Assembly: GCA_021158305.1 (NCBI GenBank)
Contig: JAGGUU010000171.1
Location: 1 to 13,688, forward strand
Length of the DNA stretch: 13,688 nucleotides
Reading direction: 5' to 3'
From: Candidatus Bathyarchaeota archaeon
GTDB taxonomy: Archaea > Thermoproteota > Bathyarchaeia > Bathyarchaeales > DTEX01
Shown one piece after another: positions 1 to 6,606 of this stretch. Each line of letters opens with the position of its first letter. Position 1 is the stretch's first letter. A program made the translations under genes and the position numbers. The notes beneath the pieces are model-generated. The model had not been told where the DNA came from. It searched no databases and was given only the letters and a program-made list of their open reading frames with translations.

Positions 1-39
1 AATTTTAATATATTTTTCTTTTTCTAAATTTTTCGCGCC

Positions 40-78
40 GAGATCTGTTAATAACCGACTTTTATACACAAAGATCTC
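40..78 (-). promoter_or_regulatory. Candidate leftward promoter flanked by an inverted repeat
   Basis: The minus strand carries a strong TATA-like element (TATAAAAG, within 59-68). It is flanked by a perfect 7-base inverted repeat, GAGATCT at 40-46 and AGATCTC at 72-78. Each arm contains the self-complementary AGATCT. It lies just beyond the 3' end of cas6 and points out of the window, so the likely use is a promoter with a dimer-binding site for a leftward gene that is not visible here. Bases 1-34 to its left are very AT-rich and hold no gene I can support. The role is inferred from base pattern only. Confidence 0.35.
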
Positions 79-100
79 ATTAAACATGTCTTTATCTGCG

Positions 101-964
101 CTACAAATCCTCACTTGTCTGGACTAGGAAGCTCTTTGTAATTTTATACATTCCGAAGCCTGCGGTTCTATTGACCCCTACCTGAGTTTCTTCTCCCACT
201 CGGAGGAGTAAGTTTACCGCTTTTGCGGCATCTTCCCTGAAGATGTCCTTTGGGAGGCTGAGCCTTACCTTCCCCGTGAATCCGACGAAGAACCTGTTTC
301 TGGCCCTGTTGACGAATCTATGAGTTTTAAGCTCGTTCACCCCGGCTATGGCTACGCCTCCCTCCTCGAGCCATCTGGTGAATCCCTTAACCCTCAGGCT
401 TAGACCGGCGTATTGCTCCCACTGCCTCCTCAGACTTCTGAGCATCAGGATAGGGTCTGGAAGCGGGTGGAACCTATAGTGTGATCTGGGCCTCTTCATA
501 AGCTTCATTATCCTGGCTATAAATCCGAGGAGGTGGTGTGGGATATATGGGCATGGTCTCCTGAAGCATGTTGGGCTGAGGAACTCGAGTTCATATCTTG
601 TATAGGGTTTCGAGTCTCTTATGAGCCTCTCTAGGTCGAGCCTCTTATAGGAGATCTCGACGACCTGGAAACCGTTGTCAAGTAGCTCGATCCGTCCAGC
701 CTTGCTGAATGCCTTGATTAAGGCGTCGCTGAGCTTTGTCAGATAGGATGTTATCCTGAGGAAATATACTCCTGGGTAGACCTTCATCAGTTGGGATATC
801 GAGAATGGAGCTAAACCCCTGAACCCATGGAGCCAGCTTGAAAACCCGGGATCATAGGATCTCAAGACTCTATAGAATAATCCTCTTAGGTGGAATCCTG
901 TTGAGTATCTTGGATCGAAATTCGAACTTGACTCTAATAGGATTCCGATTATGTCTATCGGCAA
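101..964 (-). CDS. cas6: Cas6 pre-crRNA endoribonuclease
   Basis: Cas6 cuts the repeat part of the pre-crRNA to release units with an 8-nt 5' handle. The 287-residue length is usual for archaeal Cas6. The N-terminal RAMP half includes GFHLRGLFYRVL (H25 is a candidate catalytic histidine). The C-terminal half has the Cas6 pattern LEFLSPTCFRRPCPYIPHHLL, followed by a glycine-rich loop ending NRTAGFGMY (about 257-273), the family signature. The start is a TTG at 964; an in-frame TAA lies two codons upstream and the next ATG is at about residue 61, inside the conserved fold, so TTG is the only sensible start. No clear ribosome binding site is seen. It lies downstream of array 1 in the same transcription direction, so array transcripts could run into it, although a weak TATA of its own is present at 1001-1010. 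It is the only processing enzyme here and should serve both arrays. Confidence 0.93.
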   Translation of the reverse strand: MPIDIIGILLESSSNFDPRYSTGFHLRGLFYRVLRSYDPGFSSWLHGFRGLAPFSISQLMKVYPGVYFLRITSYLTKLSDALIKAFSKAGRIELLDNGFQVVEISYKRLDLERLIRDSKPYTRYELEFLSPTCFRRPCPYIPHHLLGFIARIMKLMKRPRSHYRFHPLPDPILMLRSLRRQWEQYAGLSLRVKGFTRWLEEGGVAIAGVNELKTHRFVNRARNRFFVGFTGKVRLSLPKDIFREDAAKAVNLLLRVGEETQVGVNRTAGFGMYKITKSFLVQTSEDL

Positions 965-1000
965 GCCTTAATCCCAAAAGAGGATGAGATCGGGGTTGAT

Positions 1001-1010
1001 GATAAATCTT
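1001..1010 (-). promoter_or_regulatory. Possible TATA box of cas6
   Basis: On the minus strand these bases read AAGATTTATC. The element is 37 bases upstream of the TTG start, which would put transcription initiation near 980 and give a short 5' leader. It is the best TATA-like element in the 104-base gap between array 1 and cas6, but it is weak, and cas6 might instead be read from the array 1 transcript. Confidence 0.3.
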
Positions 1011-1068
1011 CTATGGATTTTAGGGGGCCGCCAACATGAACGGTGTCGAGGTCGGTTACATGCACGCT

Positions 1069-2266
1069 CTTTTAATTCTCTTTTTGAGATTCGTCAAGCA
1101 CCGAAGTAACCGTTTCAGCTTCAGATGGATCGCACTTTCAATTCTCTTTTTGAGATTCTTCACGTAGCATATAATCTAATCACTCAAGCCATGAATACTT
1201 TCAATTCTCTTTTTGAGATTCATGTCACCTGTCATGGACGAATTAGTTTTGTGGCTTAAAATCTTTCAATTCTCTTTTTGAGATTCTGATGAAGAAACTG
1301 ACTAGGATCAAACAATCCATATCCTACTTTCAATTCTCTTTTTGAGATTCATGTTGACTTAAAGCAAACATAATATGAATACAATTACTCTTTCAATTCT
1401 CTTTTTGAGATTCGAGAGGCGATCACAAGCTTTAACCTCATAAGAGAACTGAATCTTTCAATTCTCTTTTTGAGATTCGCCAAAGGCATACGCATCTTCA
1501 CTGCCTAGATTCTATGGACTTTCAATTCTCTTTTTGAGATTCAAGATCGAGTAGAATATCTGCTAGAAGTCTATCCTGAATCACTTTCAATTCTCTTTTT
1601 GAGATTCTTGATGCAGCTATCCAAGTTGGCGGTAGGGCTGTCATGTACTTTCAATTCTCTTTTTGAGATTCCTATCGATCCCTCGATATTGAGGAGGAAG
1701 GCGTGTTCAGGACTTTCAATTCTCTTTTTGAGATTCTGAGAACTTTATCAAACATGAGCATAGATTGCCTAAGAGTCTTTCAATTCTCTTTTTGAGATTC
1801 GCCGAAGATCAGGAAGCTTCAAGACGAGATCGACGAGCTATCTACTTTCAATTCTCTTTTTGAGATTCTCGGATGTCTATGCGATCCTGAAGTCGGACAT
1901 CGTGGAAACTTTCAATTCTCTTTTTGAGATTCAAGAAAATGGCTGTGGTGGAGGTGAAGATGTGATGGGAAGAAGGATCTTTCAATTCTCTTTTTGAGAT
2001 TCACCTCACTAAGTTGGTGGAGTGATTATAACAGTTCTACCAGGCTTTCAATTCTCTTTTTGAGATTCATGCTATCAATTCTTGGATTTTCCACATTTCT
2101 AGGGCTTAGCTTTCAATTCTCTTTTTGAGATTCTCGGGCAGGAGATCAGGTTGAAAGAGGATGATCAAATAGTTTTCTTTCAATTCTCTTTTTGAGATTC
2201 CTGGCCTAATCATTTTCACCACTCCTACCTTTACATCTACTTCTTTCAATTCTCTTTTTGAGATTC
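1069..2266 (-). CRISPR. CRISPR array 1: 19 repeats of 24 nt, 18 spacers
   Basis: Repeat starts (plus coordinates): 1069, 1135, 1198, 1263, 1327, 1390, 1455, 1519, 1584, 1648, 1713, 1777, 1845, 1909, 1979, 2045, 2110, 2177 and 2243. On the plus strand the repeat begins CTTTCAATTCTC and ends GAGATTC. The crRNA strand is minus, because its 3' end then reads ATTGAAAG, the I-A handle. Eighteen copies are identical; the leftmost (1069-1092) has one change, T for C at its fifth base, marking it as the leader-distal end. Spacers are 39-46 nt and all differ. The newest spacer should be 2201-2242, next to the leader on the right. Each repeat can form a 4-bp stem (TCTC/GAGA) around an A5 loop (crRNA strand), with the 8-nt handle directly after the stem. 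Same repeat as array 2, in opposite orientation. Confidence 0.98.
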
Positions 2267-2376
2267 CGTGTTGTTTTTCCAGCCTCTAAGCCCCGATTGG
2301 GGGATTCTCATTTAGGGTAGTGGGTACATGCCCTATCTAGGGATTCGCTTAAAAACATGTACCACTTCTTAATAAA
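2267..2376 (-). promoter_or_regulatory. Leader and promoter of CRISPR array 1
   Basis: Bases 2329-2376, read on the minus strand, are identical over 48 nt to 5296-5343 in front of array 2, and the match continues with one mismatch to 2324. Within this block are two TATA-like elements, TTTATTAAG (2376-2368) and TTTTTAAG (2355-2348). The second would start transcription near 2325, about 60 bases before the first repeat. The remaining 57 bases up to the repeat are only partly conserved, but end in a shared A-rich stretch. The strand, position and duplication identify it as the leader that drives the pre-crRNA and marks the site of spacer insertion. It lies back to back with the csa1 promoter. 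Confidence 0.88.
2323..2363 (-). promoter_or_regulatory. Nested inverted repeats in leader 1
   Basis: The outer arms GGTACATG (2323-2330) and CATGTACC (2356-2363) are a perfect 8-base inverted repeat with 25 bases between them. Inside is a second one, CCCTA-TC-TAGGG (2331-2342), and between the two structures is the TATA-like element. The nested symmetry around a promoter suggests a dimeric regulator site or a structured landing site for the integrase. The function is inferred. Confidence 0.6.
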
Positions 2377-2385
2377 TCTTCCATC

Positions 2386-2421
2386 GAGACTTCTAACGTC
2401 TCATCTGCGAACTTTTTATAA
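2386..2421 (+). promoter_or_regulatory. Promoter of the adaptation operon with upstream inverted repeat
   Basis: TTTTTATAA at 2413-2421 is a good archaeal TATA box. It predicts initiation near 2443 and a roughly 12-base leader before the GTG start at 2455. Ten bases upstream of the TATA box is the imperfect inverted repeat GAGACTT-CTA-ACGTCTC (2386-2402; outer five base pairs perfect). A site upstream of TATA fits an activator; Csa3a activates adaptation genes in Sulfolobus, so a Csa3-type factor is a reasonable candidate, but the sequence alone cannot show it. Confidence 0.6.
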
Positions 2422-2454
2422 CATATCCTGGGAAGGTTATCGGGGGGATTACCC

Positions 2455-3387
2455 GTGTTCTTTGCGGATCCCCTTGAGCTCGACAGGGCTCTTAGGCAGC
2501 TTAGATCTATCTACGGCGGTGTGAGCGATGAGCTTAGGGGCTGGAACTGGTCTAATGACGTTCTCTCACCGCCGTTGGAGGGAGTGTATCTTGGAGTCTC
2601 GGAGGTTGCGAACCGCTACTGCCCAACCTATAGGGACATCTATCTGAGGAGAGTCTTGGGGAGACCCGCCCCATACACCTATAAAACCGTGAGGGGTTGG
2701 ATCTATCACGCGATCTCATCGAAGACCGTCCAGGAGGTGAAGTCAACCCTTTATCTGAAGAGTTTGTGTTCTGGGGCGGAGCTATTCCACGAATTATTGG
2801 GGAGGAGGGATGAGATACTGGAGTCGATATTCAAGAAGTATGCGGCTTCGAGATACCTGAATGAACAGGAGATGGAGGGGCTTAGGAGGGAGGCGGAGGC
2901 ATTATATAGCTTCCTGACCCTGCAGGCTTCCGCGAGGCTCGATAGAATTCTATCAGAGATTAGGAGACCTGAATTGGAGAGCGTGTTGGCGAAGGCGGTT
3001 CCGATGGATGTTGAGAGACTCGTCAACGGCCGCCTCCTAGGACTCTCACAGGAACTTAGAGTCGATCTATTTACCGAGAGGAGGATCGTGGTCGAGATAA
3101 AGACTGGGGATGTGAGGCCATTCCATAAGTATGTCCTGGCGGGCTACGCCCTTGCGATAGAGTCTGATCTGGAGATACCGATAGATTATGGGATAGTCTC
3201 ATATCTGTGGAGTGATGGGAGGTTTGTGAAGGTTAGGAACATCACCTACTTCATAGGAGATGAGCTTAGGAGGGAGTTTCTGGAGCTCAGGGATGAGGCG
3301 TTCAACGTGATCCATAATGGAGTTGATCCTAGGAAGCCGGCGAACTGCCCAAGCTACTGCATCTACTATGATCTATGCAATAGGTGA
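2455..3387 (+). CDS. csa1: Csa1, Cas4-family nuclease of the I-A adaptation module
   Basis: Csa1 is one of the two Cas4-type proteins of type I-A. In archaea with two Cas4 proteins these trim spacer precursors and read the PAM. The 310-residue length is usual for Csa1. The iron-sulfur cysteines are C56 (NRYCPTYRD) and a C-terminal group C298, C302, C308 (CPSYCIYYDLC). The RecB-like nuclease core has D204 (RVDLF), E214-x-K216 (VEIKTG) and then KYVLAGYALAIE (225-236), where the glutamine usual in the Cas4 QxxxY motif appears to be replaced by V227. The GTG start at 2455 is 34 bases from the TATA box, with a G-rich stretch before it. It is first in the operon, and its TGA overlaps the region where cas1 starts. 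Confidence 0.9.
   Translation: MFFADPLELDRALRQLRSIYGGVSDELRGWNWSNDVLSPPLEGVYLGVSEVANRYCPTYRDIYLRRVLGRPAPYTYKTVRGWIYHAISSKTVQEVKSTLYLKSLCSGAELFHELLGRRDEILESIFKKYAASRYLNEQEMEGLRREAEALYSFLTLQASARLDRILSEIRRPELESVLAKAVPMDVERLVNGRLLGLSQELRVDLFTERRIVVEIKTGDVRPFHKYVLAGYALAIESDLEIPIDYGIVSYLWSDGRFVKVRNITYFIGDELRREFLELRDEAFNVIHNGVDPRKPANCPSYCIYYDLCNR
3383..3387 (+). promoter_or_regulatory. Ribosome binding site that selects the cas1 start
   Basis: GGTGA lies five bases before the ATG at 3393 and overlaps the csa1 stop codon. An in-frame GTG at 3384 would overlap csa1 by 4 nt but has no binding site upstream. The motif therefore favours ATG 3393. Confidence 0.6.
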
Positions 3388-3392
3388 GGGTC

Positions 3393-4409
3393 ATGGTAGT
3401 GAGGCTCATCCTATCGGGCCATGGATACAAGATAGGGAAGAAGGGCGGGATGATCGTCATACATAGAAGTGATGGTGGTAAGAAGGAGATAAGCGTCGGA
3501 AACCTCTCGACGATAATAGTCAACGCGAGGGGGGTGAGCTTAAGCGGGGATGCGATAAACCTATTGCTTAAGCATGGTGTACAAGTGGTCTTCCTATCTA
3601 GGGATAGACCCGTTGGAAAACTCCAACCCATGAAGCTTAGATTTCCAGTCGCATTGAAAAAGGAGCAGGTTAAGGCTCAGCTGGATGGAAGGGGCATCGA
3701 GCTTGCCAAGATCATAGTTTTGAATAAGGTCGGCAATCAGATGAGACTATTAAAGAGATTGTACAAGAGTAGGATGAGAACCGGTTCAGAAGTTGTGAGT
3801 GAGCTTTCAAAATCAATTGAGGATATTAGAAAACTTTACGTCGAGATCATGTCAGTCGACGATTTGTCTCGTAGCTGGCTCATGGCTAAGGAGGCTGAGA
3901 CAGCCAGACATTATTGGAAGTCGATATCGAGCATACTCCCAGAGAACCTCGAATTCGATGGCAGGAAAACTAGATATGATAATCCAGATGACCCATTCAA
4001 CCTCTCATTAAACTACCTATATTCCCTGCTGATGACCCAGGTCTGGTTCTCCGTCGAACTCTCAGGCCTAGACCCATTCATAGGATACCTCCACGAGGAC
4101 AATAATAGGAGGCCGAGCTTAGTCATGGACTTGATGGAGGAGTTCAGGCAGCCGGTTGTCGATAAGCCTTTGATAGCATACTTCACGAGACATAAGGTGG
4201 ATGTTGATAATGTTGTTAGCGAGGAAAAGAGGTTGACGGATGATTTTAGGAGGACTCTGCTGAAGATCTTCTTCGAGGAACTCGATAGGAGGGCAACTTT
4301 CCTCAATAGGAATATACCGATTAAGGGTCATATACATCTCCAGCCCAAGCGGTTGGCGAAATACCTTCTAGGCTTCTCACCCACCTATCAGCCATATAAC
4401 GTGATCTGA
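3393..4409 (+). CDS. cas1: Cas1 integrase
   Basis: Cas1 joins new spacers to the leader end of the array, in complex with Cas2. From ATG 3393 it is 338 residues. The N-terminal beta domain is followed by the helical catalytic domain. The three metal-ligand positions are visible: E167 in KEAETARHYW, H234 in GLDPFIGYLHED, and D246 in the classic DLMEEFR signature, followed by VVDKP. The C-terminal stretch NRNIPIKGHIHLQPKRLAKYLLG is also typical. The GTG at 3384 is an alternative start giving three more residues. cas2 begins two bases after its stop, so the two are read together. No frameshift or missing catalytic residue, so it should be active. Confidence 0.97.
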   Translation: MVVRLILSGHGYKIGKKGGMIVIHRSDGGKKEISVGNLSTIIVNARGVSLSGDAINLLLKHGVQVVFLSRDRPVGKLQPMKLRFPVALKKEQVKAQLDGRGIELAKIIVLNKVGNQMRLLKRLYKSRMRTGSEVVSELSKSIEDIRKLYVEIMSVDDLSRSWLMAKEAETARHYWKSISSILPENLEFDGRKTRYDNPDDPFNLSLNYLYSLLMTQVWFSVELSGLDPFIGYLHEDNNRRPSLVMDLMEEFRQPVVDKPLIAYFTRHKVDVDNVVSEEKRLTDDFRRTLLKIFFEELDRRATFLNRNIPIKGHIHLQPKRLAKYLLGFSPTYQPYNVI

Positions 4410-4411
4410 GG

Positions 4412-4690
4412 ATGTATACGCTTGTCATCTATGATATAACGGATGATGACGTGAGGATGAGGGTTGCTGAAGCATGTATGGAGGCTGGCTTGGTTAGGAT
4501 TCAGAAGAGCGCCTTCCTCGGGAGGATAGACTCTCAGCGGAGGAAGAGCTTGAAGCATAGGCTTCAGAAGATCTTGGGAAACAGCTCCGGAAATATTCAG
4601 ATATTTCTGATATGCGAGGCCGATATGAGGTTGAGGGAGGTTATCGGAGAGCCTGTGGGATCTGAGGAGGAGGGCTTGATGTTCCTCTAG
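4412..4690 (+). CDS. cas2: Cas2, structural partner of Cas1
   Basis: At 92 residues this has normal Cas2 length. It opens with MYTLVIYDITDD, the Cas2 ferredoxin-fold first strand with the conserved aspartate D8. This is followed by the helix RMRVAEACMEAGLVRIQKSAFLG, whose RIQKSAF segment is also typical, and by a later strand IQIFLIC. Cas2 dimerises and holds two Cas1 dimers to form the integration complex that acts at the two leaders flanking this operon. It starts with ATG two bases after cas1 and is followed 11 bases later by cas4. Confidence 0.95.
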   Translation: MYTLVIYDITDDDVRMRVAEACMEAGLVRIQKSAFLGRIDSQRRKSLKHRLQKILGNSSGNIQIFLICEADMRLREVIGEPVGSEEEGLMFL

Positions 4691-4701
4691 GGTGACCATT
4701 C

Positions 4702-5286
4702 TTGGAAGAATTCTACATAACCCCAACCCACATAAAGGACTACCTCTTCTGCCCAACCCTATTCTACAATAAGTATGTCAAGGGGATCATTGAGCCTAAG
4801 ACCGAGCTAATGCTCGAGGGAACCTCGGAGTATATGAGGGATAAGGGGAGGTGGATGGAAAGAAAGACTCTACTGAGGGATAGGAGGTTAAAGGTCGATA
4901 GGATGGTCTTCGCCAAGCCTCTCACCAGCAAGAAATATAGGATCCATGGAGTGGCCGACACGATCTTCTGGATAAACCGTAAGATGAATGTTTTGGAGAT
5001 AAAGTATGGAGGATCTCCAAAGCTCTTCAAAGACCACTTATATCAGACCGCCGCCTATGCTCTCATGGCCGAGGAGGAGTTCAAGCAACCAGCATACAAG
5101 CTCATAATATTCTATAAGAAGGAGAGGAAGTGGTTTGAGAGAAGGTTCACAGCCCAGCTAAGATCTCATCTAATCAAGATCATAGGAGAGATCTGGAAGG
5201 TGTTGGAGGGAGGCGTCATCCCAGAATTCAGACCTAAGAGAATGTGTGGAAGCTGTTGGTATAGGAGGTTCTGCTATCCACCCTAG
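4702..5286 (+). CDS. cas4: Cas4 RecB-like iron-sulfur nuclease
   Basis: This is the second Cas4 of the locus, a nuclease that processes spacer precursors with Cas1-Cas2. At 194 residues it has usual Cas4 length. Visible parts: C17 (DYLFCPTLFY); the RecB core with D86 (IHGVADTIF), E99-x-K101 (LEIKYG) and an intact Q115-TAA-Y119 motif; and a C-terminal cysteine group C182, C185, C191 (CGSCWYRRFC), which completes a four-cysteine Fe-S site. The start is TTG 4702, supported by GGTGA at 4691-4695 with a six-base spacer; no other start precedes the conserved ITPTHIKDYLFCP. Its stop is ten bases before the conserved block of leader 2, so the operon ends at the array 2 leader and operon transcripts could enter the array. 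Confidence 0.95.
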   Translation: MEEFYITPTHIKDYLFCPTLFYNKYVKGIIEPKTELMLEGTSEYMRDKGRWMERKTLLRDRRLKVDRMVFAKPLTSKKYRIHGVADTIFWINRKMNVLEIKYGGSPKLFKDHLYQTAAYALMAEEEFKQPAYKLIIFYKKERKWFERRFTAQLRSHLIKIIGEIWKVLEGGVIPEFRPKRMCGSCWYRRFCYPP

Positions 5287-5402
5287 AAGATATGGTTTAT
5301 TAAGAAGTGGTACATGTTTTTAAGCGAATCCCTAGATAGGGCACGTACTCCTCCTAAATCGGAATGCCCGAATTAGGACCTGGAAACGGGAAAAATAGAA
5401 CG
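5287..5402 (+). promoter_or_regulatory. Leader and promoter of CRISPR array 2
   Basis: Bases 5296-5343 are identical to the leader of array 1 read on the other strand, and the match continues with one mismatch to 5348. TATA-like elements are TTTATTAAG (5296-5304) and TTTTTAAG (5317-5324); the latter predicts initiation near 5347. The 54 bases before the first repeat are less conserved but share CCTAAAT, a CTGGAAA stretch and the terminal A-rich segment ending ACG. It begins directly after cas4, so part of the leader may also be covered by read-through from the adaptation operon. Confidence 0.88.
5309..5349 (+). promoter_or_regulatory. Nested inverted repeats in leader 2
   Basis: The inner inverted repeat CCCTA-GA-TAGGG (5330-5341) is perfect and identical to that in leader 1. 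The outer arms are GGTACATG (5309-5316) and CACGTACT (5342-5349); two changes in the right arm leave six of eight pairs. The TATA-like TTTTTAAG sits between the left outer arm and the inner repeat. Function inferred as for leader 1. Confidence 0.55.
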
Positions 5403-6606
5403 GAATCTCAAAAAGAGAATTGAAAGTTGGATATGTTTATGACTCAGATGTCGCGGATAAGATAAGAGAATCTCAAAAAGAGAATTGAAAGGAGTTGTAG
5501 CATCCGCCGCCTCAAGAGATTATGCGGTATCAGCAAAGAATCTCAAAAAGAGAATTGAAAGAGGCTTCCCTGGTTTCCTCTTCCTCGGCTTCGAGAGGCC
5601 AGCCCTGAATCTCAAAAAGAGAATTGAAAGATAAAATCCTCTACAAGCATCCGAAGATAGAGGTGAAGAGAATCTCAAAAAGAGAATTGAAAGAATGAAG
5701 TCCTAGACCTAGTGCATCTACTATCCGCACATAACGAATCTCAAAAAGAGAATTGAAAGATGCTAAGCCTTCCATGCCTTCTAACGGCGATAGCGATCTG
5801 GAATCTCAAAAAGAGAATTGAAAGCAAAATTCTTCCCAACCCATCTCCCAAAAGTCAAAAACGTGAATCTCAAAAAGAGAATTGAAAGTGGTAGAGAGGC
5901 AGAAGTTCAAGTCCACGCTAGACGCGTCAGAATCTCAAAAAGAGAATTGAAAGATGATTCTGAAGGTAATGTGATTGGAACATCATTTACATACGAATCT
6001 CAAAAAGAGAATTGAAAGTTTAATCGGTTAAGATATTCTTCAAGCTGTTTAAGTCTCTCTTGAATCTCAAAAAGAGAATTGAAAGTTAGCAAGCTTGGGA
6101 TCTTTAGCTACTAAGCTGTCTCGCTGAATCTCAAAAAGAGAATTGAAAGTATTCTCCCCGCATCTGAGTATAGGTGCATCTTCTAAAGCCCGAATCTCAA
6201 AAAGAGAATTGAAAGTCCCTGAAGCTTTTACGCAATTCTATGAAGGCTTCACCGATGGAATCTCAAAAAGAGAATTGAAAGTGTTTGTTTCTCCGAAGAC
6301 CAAGAAGCCATATAGCAGACCAGAATCTCAAAAAGAGAATTGAAAGGTTGAAACTACTAGAGTGCCGTTTATGACACCAGCCTCTACTGAATCTCAAAAA
6401 GAGAATTGAAAGAAATCAAAGTTATACCAGAAATCTTGTGGAGGAGGAGTCGAATCTCAAAAAGAGAATTGAAAGTTAAGCGTATTTTATCCGATTTCTC
6501 AGCCCGAAAAACAAACGAATCTCAAAAAGAGAATTGAAAGAGGAAATGGATAAGGCATTAGTCGGCTTATTCACCTTCGGAGGAATCTCAAAAAGAGAAT
6601 TGAAAG
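5403..6606 (+). CRISPR. CRISPR array 2: 19 repeats of 24 nt, 18 spacers
   Basis: Repeat starts: 5403, 5468, 5538, 5607, 5670, 5736, 5801, 5865, 5930, 5995, 6062, 6126, 6192, 6258, 6323, 6389, 6452, 6517 and 6583. All 19 copies look identical, beginning GAATCTC and ending AATTGAAAG, the exact reverse complement of the array 1 consensus. Spacers are 39-46 nt and none repeats. The crRNA strand is plus, with the leader on the left and the newest spacer at 5427-5467. Unlike array 1, the leader-distal copy (6583-6606) carries no change. Several spacers read as open protein segments, for example PEAFTQFYEGFTD in 6216-6257 and DSEGNVIGTSFTY in 5954-5994, as expected if they came from coding DNA of invaders. 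Confidence 0.98.

Noticed and set aside
4388..4756. 122-residue minus-strand open frame opposite cas2
   Set aside because: It covers cas2, whose family match is clear, and has no recognisable protein features. A shadow frame.
5818..6343. Open frames within array 2 that read ISKRELK or ESQKEN at regular intervals
   Set aside because: They are translations of the 24-base repeat, which is a multiple of three and stop-free in some frames. Starts and ends fall in spacers. Not genes.
1093..6582. Self-targeting spacers against genes in this window, or spacers shared between arrays
   Set aside because: Reading by eye found no spacer matching a gene here or a spacer in the other array. A computed search would be needed to exclude partial matches.
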